DNA of 64,000 bases from Heterodera schachtii. Taxonomy: Eukaryota > Nematoda > Chromadorea > Rhabditida > Heteroderidae. The position numbers and the translations under genes were made by a program. The stretch spans positions 1,245,317 through 1,309,316 of the forward strand of contig SIJG01000011.1 in NCBI GenBank assembly GCA_023374025.1, given 5' to 3'. Shown here one piece after another: positions 33,512-45,487 of this stretch; position 1 is the first letter of the stretch, and each line of letters opens with the position of its first letter. Below the pieces are notes generated by a model. The model had not been told where the DNA came from. It made no database searches and saw only the letters and a program-made list of their open reading frames with translations.

Positions 33512-33699
33512 TGAATTTTGTTTCCATTTTTAAATTAATTTTGACTGTTCTTCATTTGATAGTTCATATAATTGTACATAAATTGGCTTAAACGAAAAAT
33601 AAAATTGTATGTTTGAAAAGGTACATATGTATTTAGCAAAATAATATTGAAAATATATTTTATTTTTCCAAAATTAATGAAAATATCTTTCTAGAGGTT

Positions 33700-34625
33700 T
33701 TCGGGCTGCTGATTACTAATCTTGCGTCCATTTCGACCGCTCCCTAAACCCGGACCCAAACTCGAACAAAAAGTCGAAATTAAAATTAGCAAATTTTGCA
33801 TTTATTTATTTTTTTTGTATAAAAATAGTTTAAATGATCTATAATTGATAGGGATGGGAATTTAAGTCATGAAAAATCTCAAAAAAGTCGACTTAAAAAG
33901 TCATGAAAAATCGCCAAAAAGTCACGAAAAGTCATAAAAAAGGCAAAAAAGTCACGAAAAATGCAAAAAAGTCATGAAAAAATAACCAAAAAGTCACATA
34001 AAAATGCCAAAAAAGCACTAAATAAATCCAAAAAAGTCCTGAAAAATTAGCCAAATGTAATTAAACCCAAAAGCCGTTTTAAACATTCTTCGAAGAAAGT
34101 AATTTAAAAACGACTAATTTTAACGAAAAAAAAATATTCAAAAGTGTTACACCGCCAGATTTTTATTTTATTTATTATTTTTCAGTCCCGTCATTTGAGT
34201 CCTTATGGTATAAAAAATTTCAGTTCCGTCTCGAAGATTGACTTATTTTTCGGAATTTTCGTCACAAAAAGTCAAATTTTGCCTTTAAAAGTGAAAAAGT
34301 CATGAAAAAAGTCACAAAAACGCAAAAAAGTCATAAAAATCCCAAAAAGTGTAAAAAAGTCAAAAAAAGTCACAAAAAAATGCAAGTTAGAAGCTTCAAA
34401 CAAAGTTTAGAACACTTTTGAAGTCATTTTAAGGTCATTTAGAGTCAGCAAAAAAAAAGTCATTTGACTTAAATTCCCATCCCTAATAATTGAGGATTGA
34501 TGGTTTTTAGTTTATTTCCATGTGTTTAAGCCATTTTTGAACCAGAAATGCAAAATCAAAAATTTTAATTTTCGACTTTTTGTTCGAATTTGGGTCAGGG
34601 TTTAGGGATTGGCCAAAATGGACGA
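33700..34625. repeat. Foldback module split by a younger insertion
   Basis: CCATTTCGACC and ACTCGAACAAAAAGTCGAAA on the left mirror CGACTTTTTGTTCGAATTTG and GGCCAAAATGGACG on the right. GGATTGATGG..TTTAGTTTATTT also occurs inside the element at 10209-10686. The element at 33849-34485 sits in the middle. Confidence 0.65.
33849..34485. mobile_element. hAT-like element made of AAAAAGTCATGAAA repeats, 8-bp TSD
   Basis: Ends TAGGGATGGGAATTTAAGTC and GACTTAAATTCCCATCCCTA are perfect 20-bp inverted repeats. ATAATTGA is duplicated at 33841-33848 and 34486-34493. The interior is largely AAAAAGTCA units on both sides of a unique 200-base core. No transposase. Confidence 0.92.
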
Positions 34626-35971
34626 AATTTTTTGAAACATTTTTATTCGTTGTCAAATGAATGCAAAATTTTAGATTTGTATAAATTAAACAGTTTTCTA
34701 TTGCAAAACATTTTGTAAAAATAATCTCATGGCCAACCACCAAAAAAACCAATAAAACGCCATTTTATATGAAAAAAAAATCCACCCCAGCTAAAATTGT
34801 GTACAATTTTTTAAATTTTATTTTATATACAGTAATTGTCGAGACAGTCATTTTTTCAAAAATGATCTTTTGAATTTCATATATTAACTAATCAAAATCC
34901 ACATTTTAAATTATGCCCGGCCATAGTTTGGACAAATTGAAATTAAAACAGCAAAATCGGGCGGTTACAATTTGTGCCTTCTCCAATCGATATTCCCCCC
35001 CCCCCCCCCCCCCCAATTCCCATCTCAGCCCATCTCCCAACAAAATGATGCTGTGCTGTGTCTTTTTCTTTTCTCCATTTCTTTATTTTATTTTATTATT
35101 TTATTGTTGGCTTAAAGCAAAAAAAAAAAAAGAGAAAAATTAAATGGCAAACGTAAAAAGAAATGATTAGCAGCGGCGGCACATTTTGTCAATGGCAATG
35201 TTTAAATATAATTAGTAGTATCTAATTAATTTTTTAATAGCACAAAGGCAGGGAAAAGTGACGAAATGTCCAAAAGGGGGGCGGGACAAAACGTCAACGA
35301 GGAAGGCAAAAATAACAACAACAAAAACAACATCCATCCAGCACTCGCATTACTACACATTGACACATAAACAAAAATTGGTTTCTGTCCAATTGATCAG
35401 CAGCAGCAGCGGCGTTGTTGGGGGATGCGTTGGCACAATTACATATTATTGCATAGGTTTTGGCATTTTCCTGTTTAATTAAAACCAATTAGTCTAAAAG
35501 GCAATTTCCGCTTGTGCAGTGATTACTTCTGCTGAATTAGTGTTCAATTATATCTTGAAAGTAGCAGGATAAATAGACAAATTCATTAATAATTTCACTG
35601 AATCCCCTTTCCCTCCAAAAAGTGCCAACAAATAGCAAAATGGCCCACTAATTGAGTGGTCTAATTGCATGTATCTTGTTCAAATATGCCCCCGAGCTCG
35701 GGTCACAGCACTTTTTCTCCTTTTGCCCAATTCCCAATTTGATTTTCTTTCCGCCAAAATTTGCTCAAAATCATTTGACCAAATTGCCCAACCAACCCAA
35801 TTAAGCGCCAATTTGCTCTCACTTTTTGTGCTTTGCTTTTTATTCCTTGCCTAATTTCGTTTTGTGGATGTGCAACAACGGCATCAGCGACCTTTTCGGC
35901 AAATTTGTTAACTCTTCTTCCTCCCTTTTTGGCACTGAAAAGCATTAGACAAAAAAAAGACAAGCAAAACA
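34626..35971. other. 5' flank of the TRIM-NHL gene
   Basis: No gene is seen. It contains a C run (34987-35013), an A-rich tract and, from 35560, pyrimidine-rich sequence that may hold the promoter and 5' untranslated region of the downstream gene. No defined site could be assigned. Confidence 0.4.
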
Positions 35972-38900
35972 ATGGCCGACCATCGCCAGCAGCAACAGGA
36001 AATTGCCGAAATGGGTGGCACCAACAACGGCATCAGCAACAGTTTCCACTTGAACCTGCTGAAGTCGTTGGAGGACAGCATTGACCACCGAATTGTGGTC
36101 GAGCAACCACTGACAGCAGCAGCAATGTTTGAGGACCAACAGAAACAGCGGGAGAGGGAAAGAAATGCCAACAATGCGACAACAAATGCCAACGCCAAAA
36201 ATGAGGAGCAAAAGGCTATGGGCATGATGATGAACCATCATCATGGCAAGGCCAACAATAATAACGGTGGTGGTGGTGGAGGAGGAATGCCAATGCCATT
36301 GTCCTCCTCCTCATGCTCAGGCGGTTCTGCGGGCAGCCCGCTGTTGGACACGGGCCAAGCGCTGTCGGACGACCCGACAATTTGCCCGTATTGCAACAAA
36401 AAGTTCAGAAAGGTTGGCATCGCTTACAAAAAAAGGCAAAAATCCCAGGAGGGTAATTAAGCCAAACAGTCGCATAAAAAGACAGCCAAATTGTGTTTTT
36501 GCGTTCAAAGTTTAATTGGTCATTCTGTTAATTGTCCCCGGGGCATGCAGGTTTTGGCCAATCAATAATTAAAATTATCCAAAAATAAGGGGCGAGAATA
36601 TGTGAATTTGATATTTGAAAGCAGGATAAATTGGATAATGAGCTAACTAATTCTCCTCAGGCATAAGTAATTTAAAATGTTTTAATTTGTTAATTTTATA
36701 GGTTCATTGTCCTGAAGGCACATTTATGAGCAATTAATGGGACTTGAAAGAAACATAAATCTTAAACAAAGTTTTTAGTCCACTTTTTGGTTGATCATTA
36801 GTCATTTAGATTTTCTGATTAGAGAGGATTTTGAAAAAAGGACCGAGTCCCATAACGGGGATAAACCACAGGGTTTCGTTTTTTTGGCCTTTTGGAGCGG
36901 CAAAAAGCTTTTCCTCTCACATGTGATACACATCCACATGCACCCATCCCTGGGACCCTCCCTCGTTCTCGGGTCCTTCCGATCTCCAATTTTCATTCCA
37001 TTCCATGCTGAACTCTCTCTGTTCAGCCTCGCGTGTTGGACTGTCTGCATTCGATGTGCGAGGACTGTGTGATTGCTCAGCTCGGCGGGGACATTGAAAA
37101 TGCCAACAAACACCAGCGCCACCATCCTCACTTTGGTCGTGCATCCACCGACTTTGAGCTTGAACAACACATGAACAATTTGCGTCCAACGCCACCAGGC
37201 GTAATCCGATGCCCAGTGTGCAGCCAAGTACGGCATGCCCATGATAAATTTTGGGGAAAGCGATAGATGGACTCTTAATTAAAGTTTGAGACTCGCCGGA
37301 GAGGCAAGCAGTACGGAGGCATTTGTGGCACTGATTTAAGTGCCGGCCGGCCCTTTCAAAAATGACCGGGCGCAAAATGCCGGATTATTTATATTTTCTC
37401 TGAGCAATGAAACTGTTAATACAATGACTATTTCTTAATTTAGTCAATTAGGAAATGAACTGTCCAATTAGTGTTTAAATCGAAGAAAAAATTAATGTTT
37501 ATCTTCCTGCTTAAGGAAACGCACATTGGCAATGACATTATGTTCGTCAATCTGATGTTAGTTTTATTTGTATTTATTAGGCGGAGTTCCGTCAATATTA
37601 CGCATGAAAGTATCAGGCAAAAAAAAGTGACGAATTTAGATATTTTGTTAATTAGGGCCACCGATTTGAGTGCCGTTAATGTTGAAATTCGGGTGAACCA
37701 CCCAGCTAAAATTATGAATGTCGAAAGCAAATCAAATGAGTTTAATTAGAAAATTTGATGAATTGTCCAATAAATTATATTTGCCACAAAATCCATGGCC
37801 AATTTTATGCATTTCCAAATGTTTCTTAGGCTGTTGGACTTTGTGCGAATTCGCGAAATTGGGCTGAATGGGCGTGGCGACGAGCGCATTTGTGGCGCCT
37901 GCAAAAGTGAAGAGGCGGCTGTGGCAAATTGTCTGCACTGTTGCAGCGATTTGTGCAATAAGTAAACTTAATGAATGATGATGAAGCGAAAAAATTAAAT
38001 TGTGCCGTCGATGGATAATGGATTGGAAACAAAAATTAAAATTTGGCATTTCAGGTGCGTCCAAGCTCATCACGACATGCGAATGTTTGACGGACATAAG
38101 GTGATCAGTTATCTGTAGTTCATTTTTGGGTAATTATGCGATTGAGACTTTTTTCAAATTTCTAATTGAAAAATTGGAGGTGTCCATTTTTAGAGTATAA
38201 ATCCCAATTTTTTTAACTGTCGCGAGTCTCTTCAGCCAATTTTCGCGCCCCTTATTGAGACAAACTAAAGATAAAAAAAGAAATCTTAAAATCACAATGA
38301 AATAATAATTATTGGCACAATTTTGTGTTAATGGATTTTAATGGATCAAAGCAATTAGGTATATACGAGCAAGGAACTTCGATTTTTCGAACAATAAATT
38401 CAATCCAAATTCAGAGAAACTAACAGTAAAGTATATGGTATTTTTAAAAACTTACAGTACAATTTCCATTTCAACAACTTTTCTCTGTTGCACTTTTCAA
38501 CTACCTATTTAACAAAACGCCAAATTGTCACTTTCTTTAAGTTTTGAATTTTGATTGTTTCAATTCTTTGGTTTCGGTGACAAATTTGTTTGTTTGTGAA
38601 ATGTGCATTCATTTTCCATTGATATTTTTTTTTTAACGTTTGCTTTTACAATGTTCTTAAAAAAACCGAGCAAACATTTTGTGTTACTGTTAAAGAAACA
38701 ATAAGTCTGAAAAAAGTAACGCTCAGGAGCAGCAAAGGATTTCCTCCGCATTTTCAGGAAGTCTGATATTGAGACATTTTCAGAAAATATAAATAAAAAT
38801 GGTCCATGGCCTCCTTGTTTTTGGTTTTCTTACCCCCATTTTTTACCAAATTTTTGAGGCATATGGTAGTCCCCTATGTTGTAGTTTCGAAATCACTGCA

Positions 38901-41900
38901 ACTGTTAGGGAATAGAGGTGATGGGTGTAAACAAAATGGTGACTCACTGTGCTGCATCTAATGATAGGGGTGTGTGATAAACAAGCATTGATTACGCTTT
39001 CCGTCCCTTTTTGTTTATTGTTGCCACCACCCACTCACCACCACCTTTGCAGGTTATGATGTTTTCTGACTTGAATCAACCATCCGACGAATTCACGAAA
39101 AGCGAGGCCGACTTCAAGCTGGTCGCCTGCACCAAACACCGGGCCGACTTCATCGCCGTTTGTTTCTCCTGCGACGAATTGTTGTGCAAGGACTGTGTGG
39201 ACAGCGGGGAACACTACGCGCACAAATGGTCATTTCTGAACAGCGAAGTGGACATTCTCTGCCGACAGACACTGCAGGAGTTGGGCCAACAGGCGGAGCA
39301 AAAGGTTTGCTGCTTCACGCCATTTTTCTGACATTTTTCAAATTTTCCGTTTCCTTACGCCTGCCGCCTAAGGGGTTTTTGAGTTTTTCAACATTTTTTG
39401 TGCCAATCAGTCAAGAAAAAATGTTCAGCCAATTGGCATTTGCTCAAGGCAGGCGCCGGGCCTTGCCCAAACCGGAAAAAGCTCTGAAATTGGGATTGGC
39501 CGACCCGACTCGGGGCGTAAAAAAAAAGTCCGTTTATATGGGCTGCCAGGCCCTCGCCATTTGATGACATATTCAGAATGTCAAACAATTTTTTTGTTGT
39601 TATAAAAGGCTGATAAAAAAGAAAATCAGGCCATTTTATTTCGTCGCGCAACCCAATTTCCGAATTTATGTTGAATTTTAACTAATTCGAATTCATTCAC
39701 CGGAAACCGACCTTAAAACGTTTTGTCCCTTTCAGACCCCCCACTCCAAAAAATGTTTTTTTCTTTTTATTGTAAAATTGTTAATCTCAGGGTAAAGCAA
39801 CGCTCGATGCGCGGGAGTCCATTCCGGACCGGAAAGAGTTGCTGCATTTGTCGTCCAACAAGTGTCGCGAGAAAATTGAGGAGGCATTCGTGTATTATGT
39901 GCACGTGTTGAGCGAGGTGAAGGCCCAACTGTTGGCCGAGTTGGAGAAGAACCGGGACGAGAAGGAGGAGTACTTGGACAGTCTGTACAAGAAGATCGAC
40001 ATGCAAACGTCGAAGTTGCAGGACGCACTCAGGTTTACAAACATGGATGGCATTATGAATAAAAATGGAATTTTTTGGGGTCGGTGGGACCTACAGCGGC
40101 ATTTTCTATGGCTCTACTGCCGTTTAAAATGTTTACTTCGATTACTCACTGCAAAAACGCAGTTTAAAAAGCGTTTTTAAAGGCAAAAAAAAGGCATTCT
40201 ATTTTTATGACCGGACCCCTTCGTAAAAATTCTGTCGACTCGCCGCCCCTTTTTTCATGTATGGTTCCTTTTGGTTTCACAACCCTTTTTGATCTAGCAG
40301 AATCTAATCATGCTCCCCCATTATTTTCTTGGCCTTTTGGTCTCATTGTCAACTATCACTGATTTTATTGCTCCGACATAATACTAAAACGCTCGAATTA
40401 ATTTCTAAAAATGTTCGAATTTTGATTTTTGCATTTTTTAAAAATTACTAACAGCATTTATTGGTTTCATTTTTTTAGATACACAAACTGTTTGCTGGAG
40501 AAGGGCACTGTGACGGAGCTGTGCCTGAACAAGAACAAAGTGCGTCAGCAGTTGAAGCTGTTGATCCATTCGATGCCGGACGCAAACGCGGAAGTCGACT
40601 TGGACTTTGACTCGCCCACCAAGGCGGAGTTCAAGAAGAAATTGGAGAGCATTGTCGGCGCCATCAAATGTAAATTATTATTACTTTTTTTTATTGCTCT
40701 ACACTTTGAATTGCATAATTGGTTTTGTAGTAATTGGCTTTATTTTTGCATTCAAAAAGTGCGTGCCAAAGTATTGGGTTTTTAGACTTTGTGCTAATTG
40801 TAGGACAAAAATAGGGTTCATATTTTTGAAACCGGTTTTTTGCCATAGGCTAAGATGTCCATTTTGATGAGACCCTGTCATTATCTCTCGGGAGCAGCTT
40901 GCCCCCCCCCCCCCGCCAAATTTTTTAAATTATGAAACATAATTTTTCAGAAAGGAAAATACCAAGAAATTTTTTTTAAACTTGCGTTTTTTCAAAATTT
41001 TTTATCGCTGATGAAAAAATTGAAAGTTTTTTCTTTGAAATTTTTTAAAGAAAGACTTATACTAACAATAAGATTTTTGAAAAATTTCTGTTAGTGAATT
41101 TTTTTTTTTAAATTTCGGGGGTGGCGGGGGGAAAGTTGTGCACCCGCAGGCATCAGAATGCCAATTCCAAGACATTAATTCGCAAATGCATTTGTCCCTT
41201 TGATTCAGGCCGTGTCACGGGACTGCCAAAGGATGCGAAAGGGCTAAACCTTTTGGCCAACGAGCAACAGCCGCACCTGCAGCCGACCAAAATTGAGGGC
41301 CTGTCGCTGTCGGACATGAAATATGGCACTGGTGCTGGCGGGCATTTGTCCGCCGTTGCGTCACCCATTTGGGACAGTGCCAACAAGTCGACGTCCATGC
41401 TTCAGCAACAGCAGGTTTTGTATTACAAAACAATGTGACAAACAAATGCCCTGAATACAACGTCAAAGCGAAAAAAATGGGAATTTGTTCGGTTTTTCTC
41501 CAAAAATGACAATTTTTGCCGTTTTGGGGTCAAATTTTCAAAAAATATTGATGCACTGGAGTCTGCCGGTGATACCGATAGGCGCCCACATGTAAAACTT
41601 TTTTGTTTTTGGTGATTCTAATGTAATATGATAAGAAATTATGCAAAATTTTCAAAAAAATCCCATTTTTCTTCAAAGATTTTTCATTTCTTGCGTGAAA
41701 TTCCCCCCTGGCTACGGGACCTGGAAATTACTAAAACTAACCAATTTTTAGTACATGTCTAAGTTTTTCGATTTTTCTTTTTATTACTGTGAATTTTGTC
41801 CTCCACTCTGCCTTTATAATTGCTAATGTTTCCCCTCTTAGGCAATTTTGGCGGCCGCCTACCAACAGCAGCAGCAGCAAAACCCGGGCACAATTGGCAT

Positions 41901-44900
41901 GGAGCGGCGGATGATGCGCAATTCGAACGGGACGAGCATTGGGGGCGGAGGACAGAGCTATTTGAGCGGCGACAGCGGCAACTTCTCCACCTCGGACATG
42001 ACTCTTTCGTCGCCCATTTCGAACAGCGGCGGTGGCGGAATGATTGGTGCTGGAGTTGGCGCTGCTCACAATCAGATGGCCAACCTGCACGCGTCCTTGG
42101 ACAATTTTGGCATGGTGCCTAACATTTTTTGAAAGTTTTAATCATTCTAAGTTTTGTTCAAAAATTATAAAGTGGCTCATTCCGGTTACATTGAACCCCT
42201 CCCTTATGGAGTGGGCGGGAGGGGTCGGACGAAATTGTTGGTCTTTTTCACACATTGGGTAAATTAACACCGGGGCAGCAGCTCGTCCCCACCGAACATG
42301 TGTTAAAGGAAGATTTAAAAGAAAAGTGAAAAAATTTCAGCGATTTTTTTGAAAAAACTTATCATCATAAAATATGGAAAAAGCGCTAGAAATTTTTCAA
42401 GTTTTTTCTTGAAAAATTCGCGTCGGTGTAGAAATGTGAAGTACACCCAATGACACTGTTCCATGTTTAAGGGTCGCTTTGGCGCCGACTCTTTCCCGGG
42501 CTTTCGAACTCCGACTGGCGGTGGTCTGACTTCGCCAGACGCGATGGTGATGGGTGGCCAACAATTCTGTGACCCGACAAATCCAATGTTTCCGGACACC
42601 AACAATTATTTGTCCGGTTCACAGTCCAAACTGTGGGCAGGGGTCAGTTTTTGGGGGTTTTATGCATTTAAATTTAAAAAAATTTGTGAGACACAAATTT
42701 CTGTTCCTTCGACTCATTCATTTTACCAATTCAGCAGTTCAATTCGTCCAACATGTTCTCACAATTTGACTCCACGCCCGCCCACCAGCGGCCCCGTGAG
42801 CTGATGGAGTCGCGCTTCACCATGGGCGAGTTCGGCGCGGGCGGTTACGGGAACAGCAGCTGCGACCTGTCGGCCGGCATGCGCTCGCGCTCATCGCTGT
42901 GCAACACGCCGTCCATGGACCAATTTGTGACCGCGTCGAGCATCGCTTCGCAACAGGTGGTGTTAAAAAGGCGAAACCATGAGTTAAAGTGTACAATTTG
43001 ACCAGGACTTCCTTGCACTTGGCAATGGGGGCGGTGGTGGTGGAGGTGGTCGTGCTCATCAACAGTTTGGTAGCGGTTCGCCCGCAAACGATGTGCGTTT
43101 TTAGAGGGGGGGGGGGAGTGAATTTTGAAAATTTTGCATTAATTTTAACATTTTATTTATTTATAAACCTTTTGCGCCATCTTCTAACATCTGGCACCTT
43201 TTTAAAATCAAGAATTTTTTTATGAAATATTGCAAGAATTGCAAAAATATTTTGAGCAAACTAAGCAAAACAAAGTTTTTCCGACTGCTTCAATATAGGC
43301 ACAATGCGGATTTTTTTTTTTTTGATTTTCAATAATAAATTATTTTGTCCTAATGTATACACTATAAAACTTATTTATATCATTTTCTTTGTGCCATTTT
43401 TGTCATTTTTCATATGGCATTCATTCATCACTTTCAGATGACTCTCTGCAAACATTTCAATGCCGACAAAAACAACGGGGCGGACACTTTCAACACGCCG
43501 CAGGGCATTTGCTTGGGCTTGGACTCCGAAATTGCCATCGCCGATACCAACAACCACCGCTGTATTGTGGTCAACTTCAACGATGGTTTGTACTAGGCGT
43601 AGAGAGAAAAACAAAAATACAATTTTCACATTTTCTCCAATTTAAAGGTACTTTTGTGCGCAGTATCGGAAGTTCCGGAACTGAAGAAGGGTCCGTTTAC
43701 TACCCGAAAAAGGTAATTGGAAAATAAATGTTCAAAAACTTACAATTAGACAAAAAAGAAATAAATCCACCGGTTAGGGGGGTGGTGAGGCGAGATCGAA
43801 GCAATTTTGACATTTACTTTTTAGAGATTTTTAGATGATGATATTTTCGTTTAGGTCGTTTCGTTGGTCCGAGGCCGTGACTGTTTGTACATTGTGTTGG
43901 ACCGTGGTTCCAACCAACTGTTCAACCGTCTGCAACTGTTCAAGAACAACGGCGAATACGTTTGTCGTCTCGGTATTGGTGGACCGATTTCGAATCAAAA
44001 ATTAAATTCAAAAATTTCATTTTGAAGTTCCGCCGTCGCCATGTCCGATTGACCAGGTGACAGTGATGTCGGTGAACAAGGAGAATGAGCAGTTGGTGAT
44101 CATTGACAACAAAAATGTGGTGCACGCCTTCGAGTTCGAGCTGTTCAGCCAGCTGCGGCTGACCCGCCACTTCAGCATCTCGGGCTATGTGCACGAGGCT
44201 TCCGACATTGCGGTCTTCAAGGGACAGGTGGGCGATTGGAATACAAAAATTTTGGTCACAAAACCTTAGTAAAAGCCATCCTTTGGTGTATAAATGGGGG
44301 ATCATTTACAATTCATGGGTGCATTCCAAGAATTTTTGTCAAAAGGTAAATGTTTGTAGTTTAGGCAAAATTGGATCGTCCTCCCCCCACCCACCCCCCG
44401 AATTTTTAAAAATAATTGAAATCTGTCTTGTGGGGCGGGAACGACCCGGGGGGTGAAATGCACCCGTCCCATGAAAAATTTGATTTTTTTTATCTCATTT
44501 TTCTCCCATTAAGTACTACATCACTGACTACAAAACTCACTGTGTGGTCATCTATTCATTGGAAGGTAATGCAAATTGGCGGATTAGATTAATGCTTTTT
44601 TGACCGCTTTATCATTTTGCTCCCCCACCCCATTTTTTAAGGCAAACAAATGGGCAAATTTGGCGGACTGAACATCACCCCGTACCCCGTGGGCATTGAC
44701 TTCTCCAAGACTGGGGACATTCTCGTCGGCGATTCGCATGGTTTTGTTGCTCAAAATTCCATTTTCCATGCCCAACAAAACACACGCAACTCTCAAGGCA
44801 ATCACTTCCACATTGTGGTGTTCAGCAGTGCGGGCCAGCCGCTCGTCCACTACCGTTGCCACTTGCAAAAGGTGTGTCTTTTTTGAGGCCAGAAATGCTT

Positions 44901-45487
44901 AAGAAATGACGGCAATTGCCCCCTTCCCCTCCGAAATGAAAAGATTTACTAAAAAAATACAAGAAAATTTTAAGAGAAAATGAGTACTAGAAAACTTCAT
45001 TTTACGTACCAAATCTTTGAAATTTTCCCAAACGATGCCTCTCGGCACCTCCTATTCTTAATTTTATTTGTTTTTAAACAAAAATGGTTGTTTTTTCCAA
45101 ATTTCGGATCGTTCTATCCGAAAATTTCTGTTTACGGTCAATCTATTCGATCATTTTGTAAAATTTTCTCAATTTTTGCAGGTTTCGCGTTGCACTGGTC
45201 TGAAAATTGCGGCTGATGGGCGCATTATCACTTTGTCTCGTCAGAGCAGCTCGGTTTGTTGGATTGTTTTCCCCTGATTTCTACCTAAAAGGTGTCATGG
45301 CGGAGGGGTCACACCCTAAACTATAAAACCACAAATTTTAGAAATTTTCATAAATTTTGCCAAAAACGTTTTTCCACCGGCCCCATTCTTTTCCACGACT
45401 GATTTGCTCCCCATTTTCCTCCATCCGCAACAGTTTTTCTTCATTTAGGTGCTCGTCTTCAACACGCTGTTCTTGCCCACCACTTGA
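35972..45487 (+). CDS. TRIM-NHL protein (RING, two B-boxes, coiled coil, NHL), NHL-2/NCL-1/Brat class
   Basis: Twenty-two exons join in phase to 1123 residues: 35972-36412, 37027-37227, 37516-37556, 37830-37961, 38055-38100, 39053-39304, 39791-40032, 40479-40669, 41209-41414, 41842-42114, 42472-42642, 42735-42956, 43006-43092, 43438-43585, 43648-43712, 43855-43972, 44028-44227, 44514-44565, 44642-44740, 44798-44871, 45182-45253, 45449-45487. Order: a disordered Gln/Asn/Gly-rich leader, RING (CPYC, CLHSMCEDC, CPVC), B-box 1 (CGACKSEEA, CLHCCSDLC), B-box 2 (CTKHRADF, CFSCDELLCKDC), coiled coil (about 370-510), a Gly/Gln/Ser-rich linker, and a six-bladed NHL region (TPQGICLGLDSEIAIADTNN, then DILVGDSHG) ending VLVFNTLFLP. 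These proteins regulate mRNAs and microRNA silencing in nematodes (established knowledge). The RING favours NHL-2 over NCL-1, which lacks one. That orthology is inference. Confidence 0.9.

Noticed and set aside
35294..36244. Minus-strand Cys/Leu-rich frames near the TRIM-NHL start
   Set aside because: They are reverse readings of CAG/CAA-rich sequence of exon 1 and its 5' flank.
36917..37375. 152-codon minus-strand open frame
   Set aside because: It is the antisense of the RING exon, which is well supported on the plus strand.
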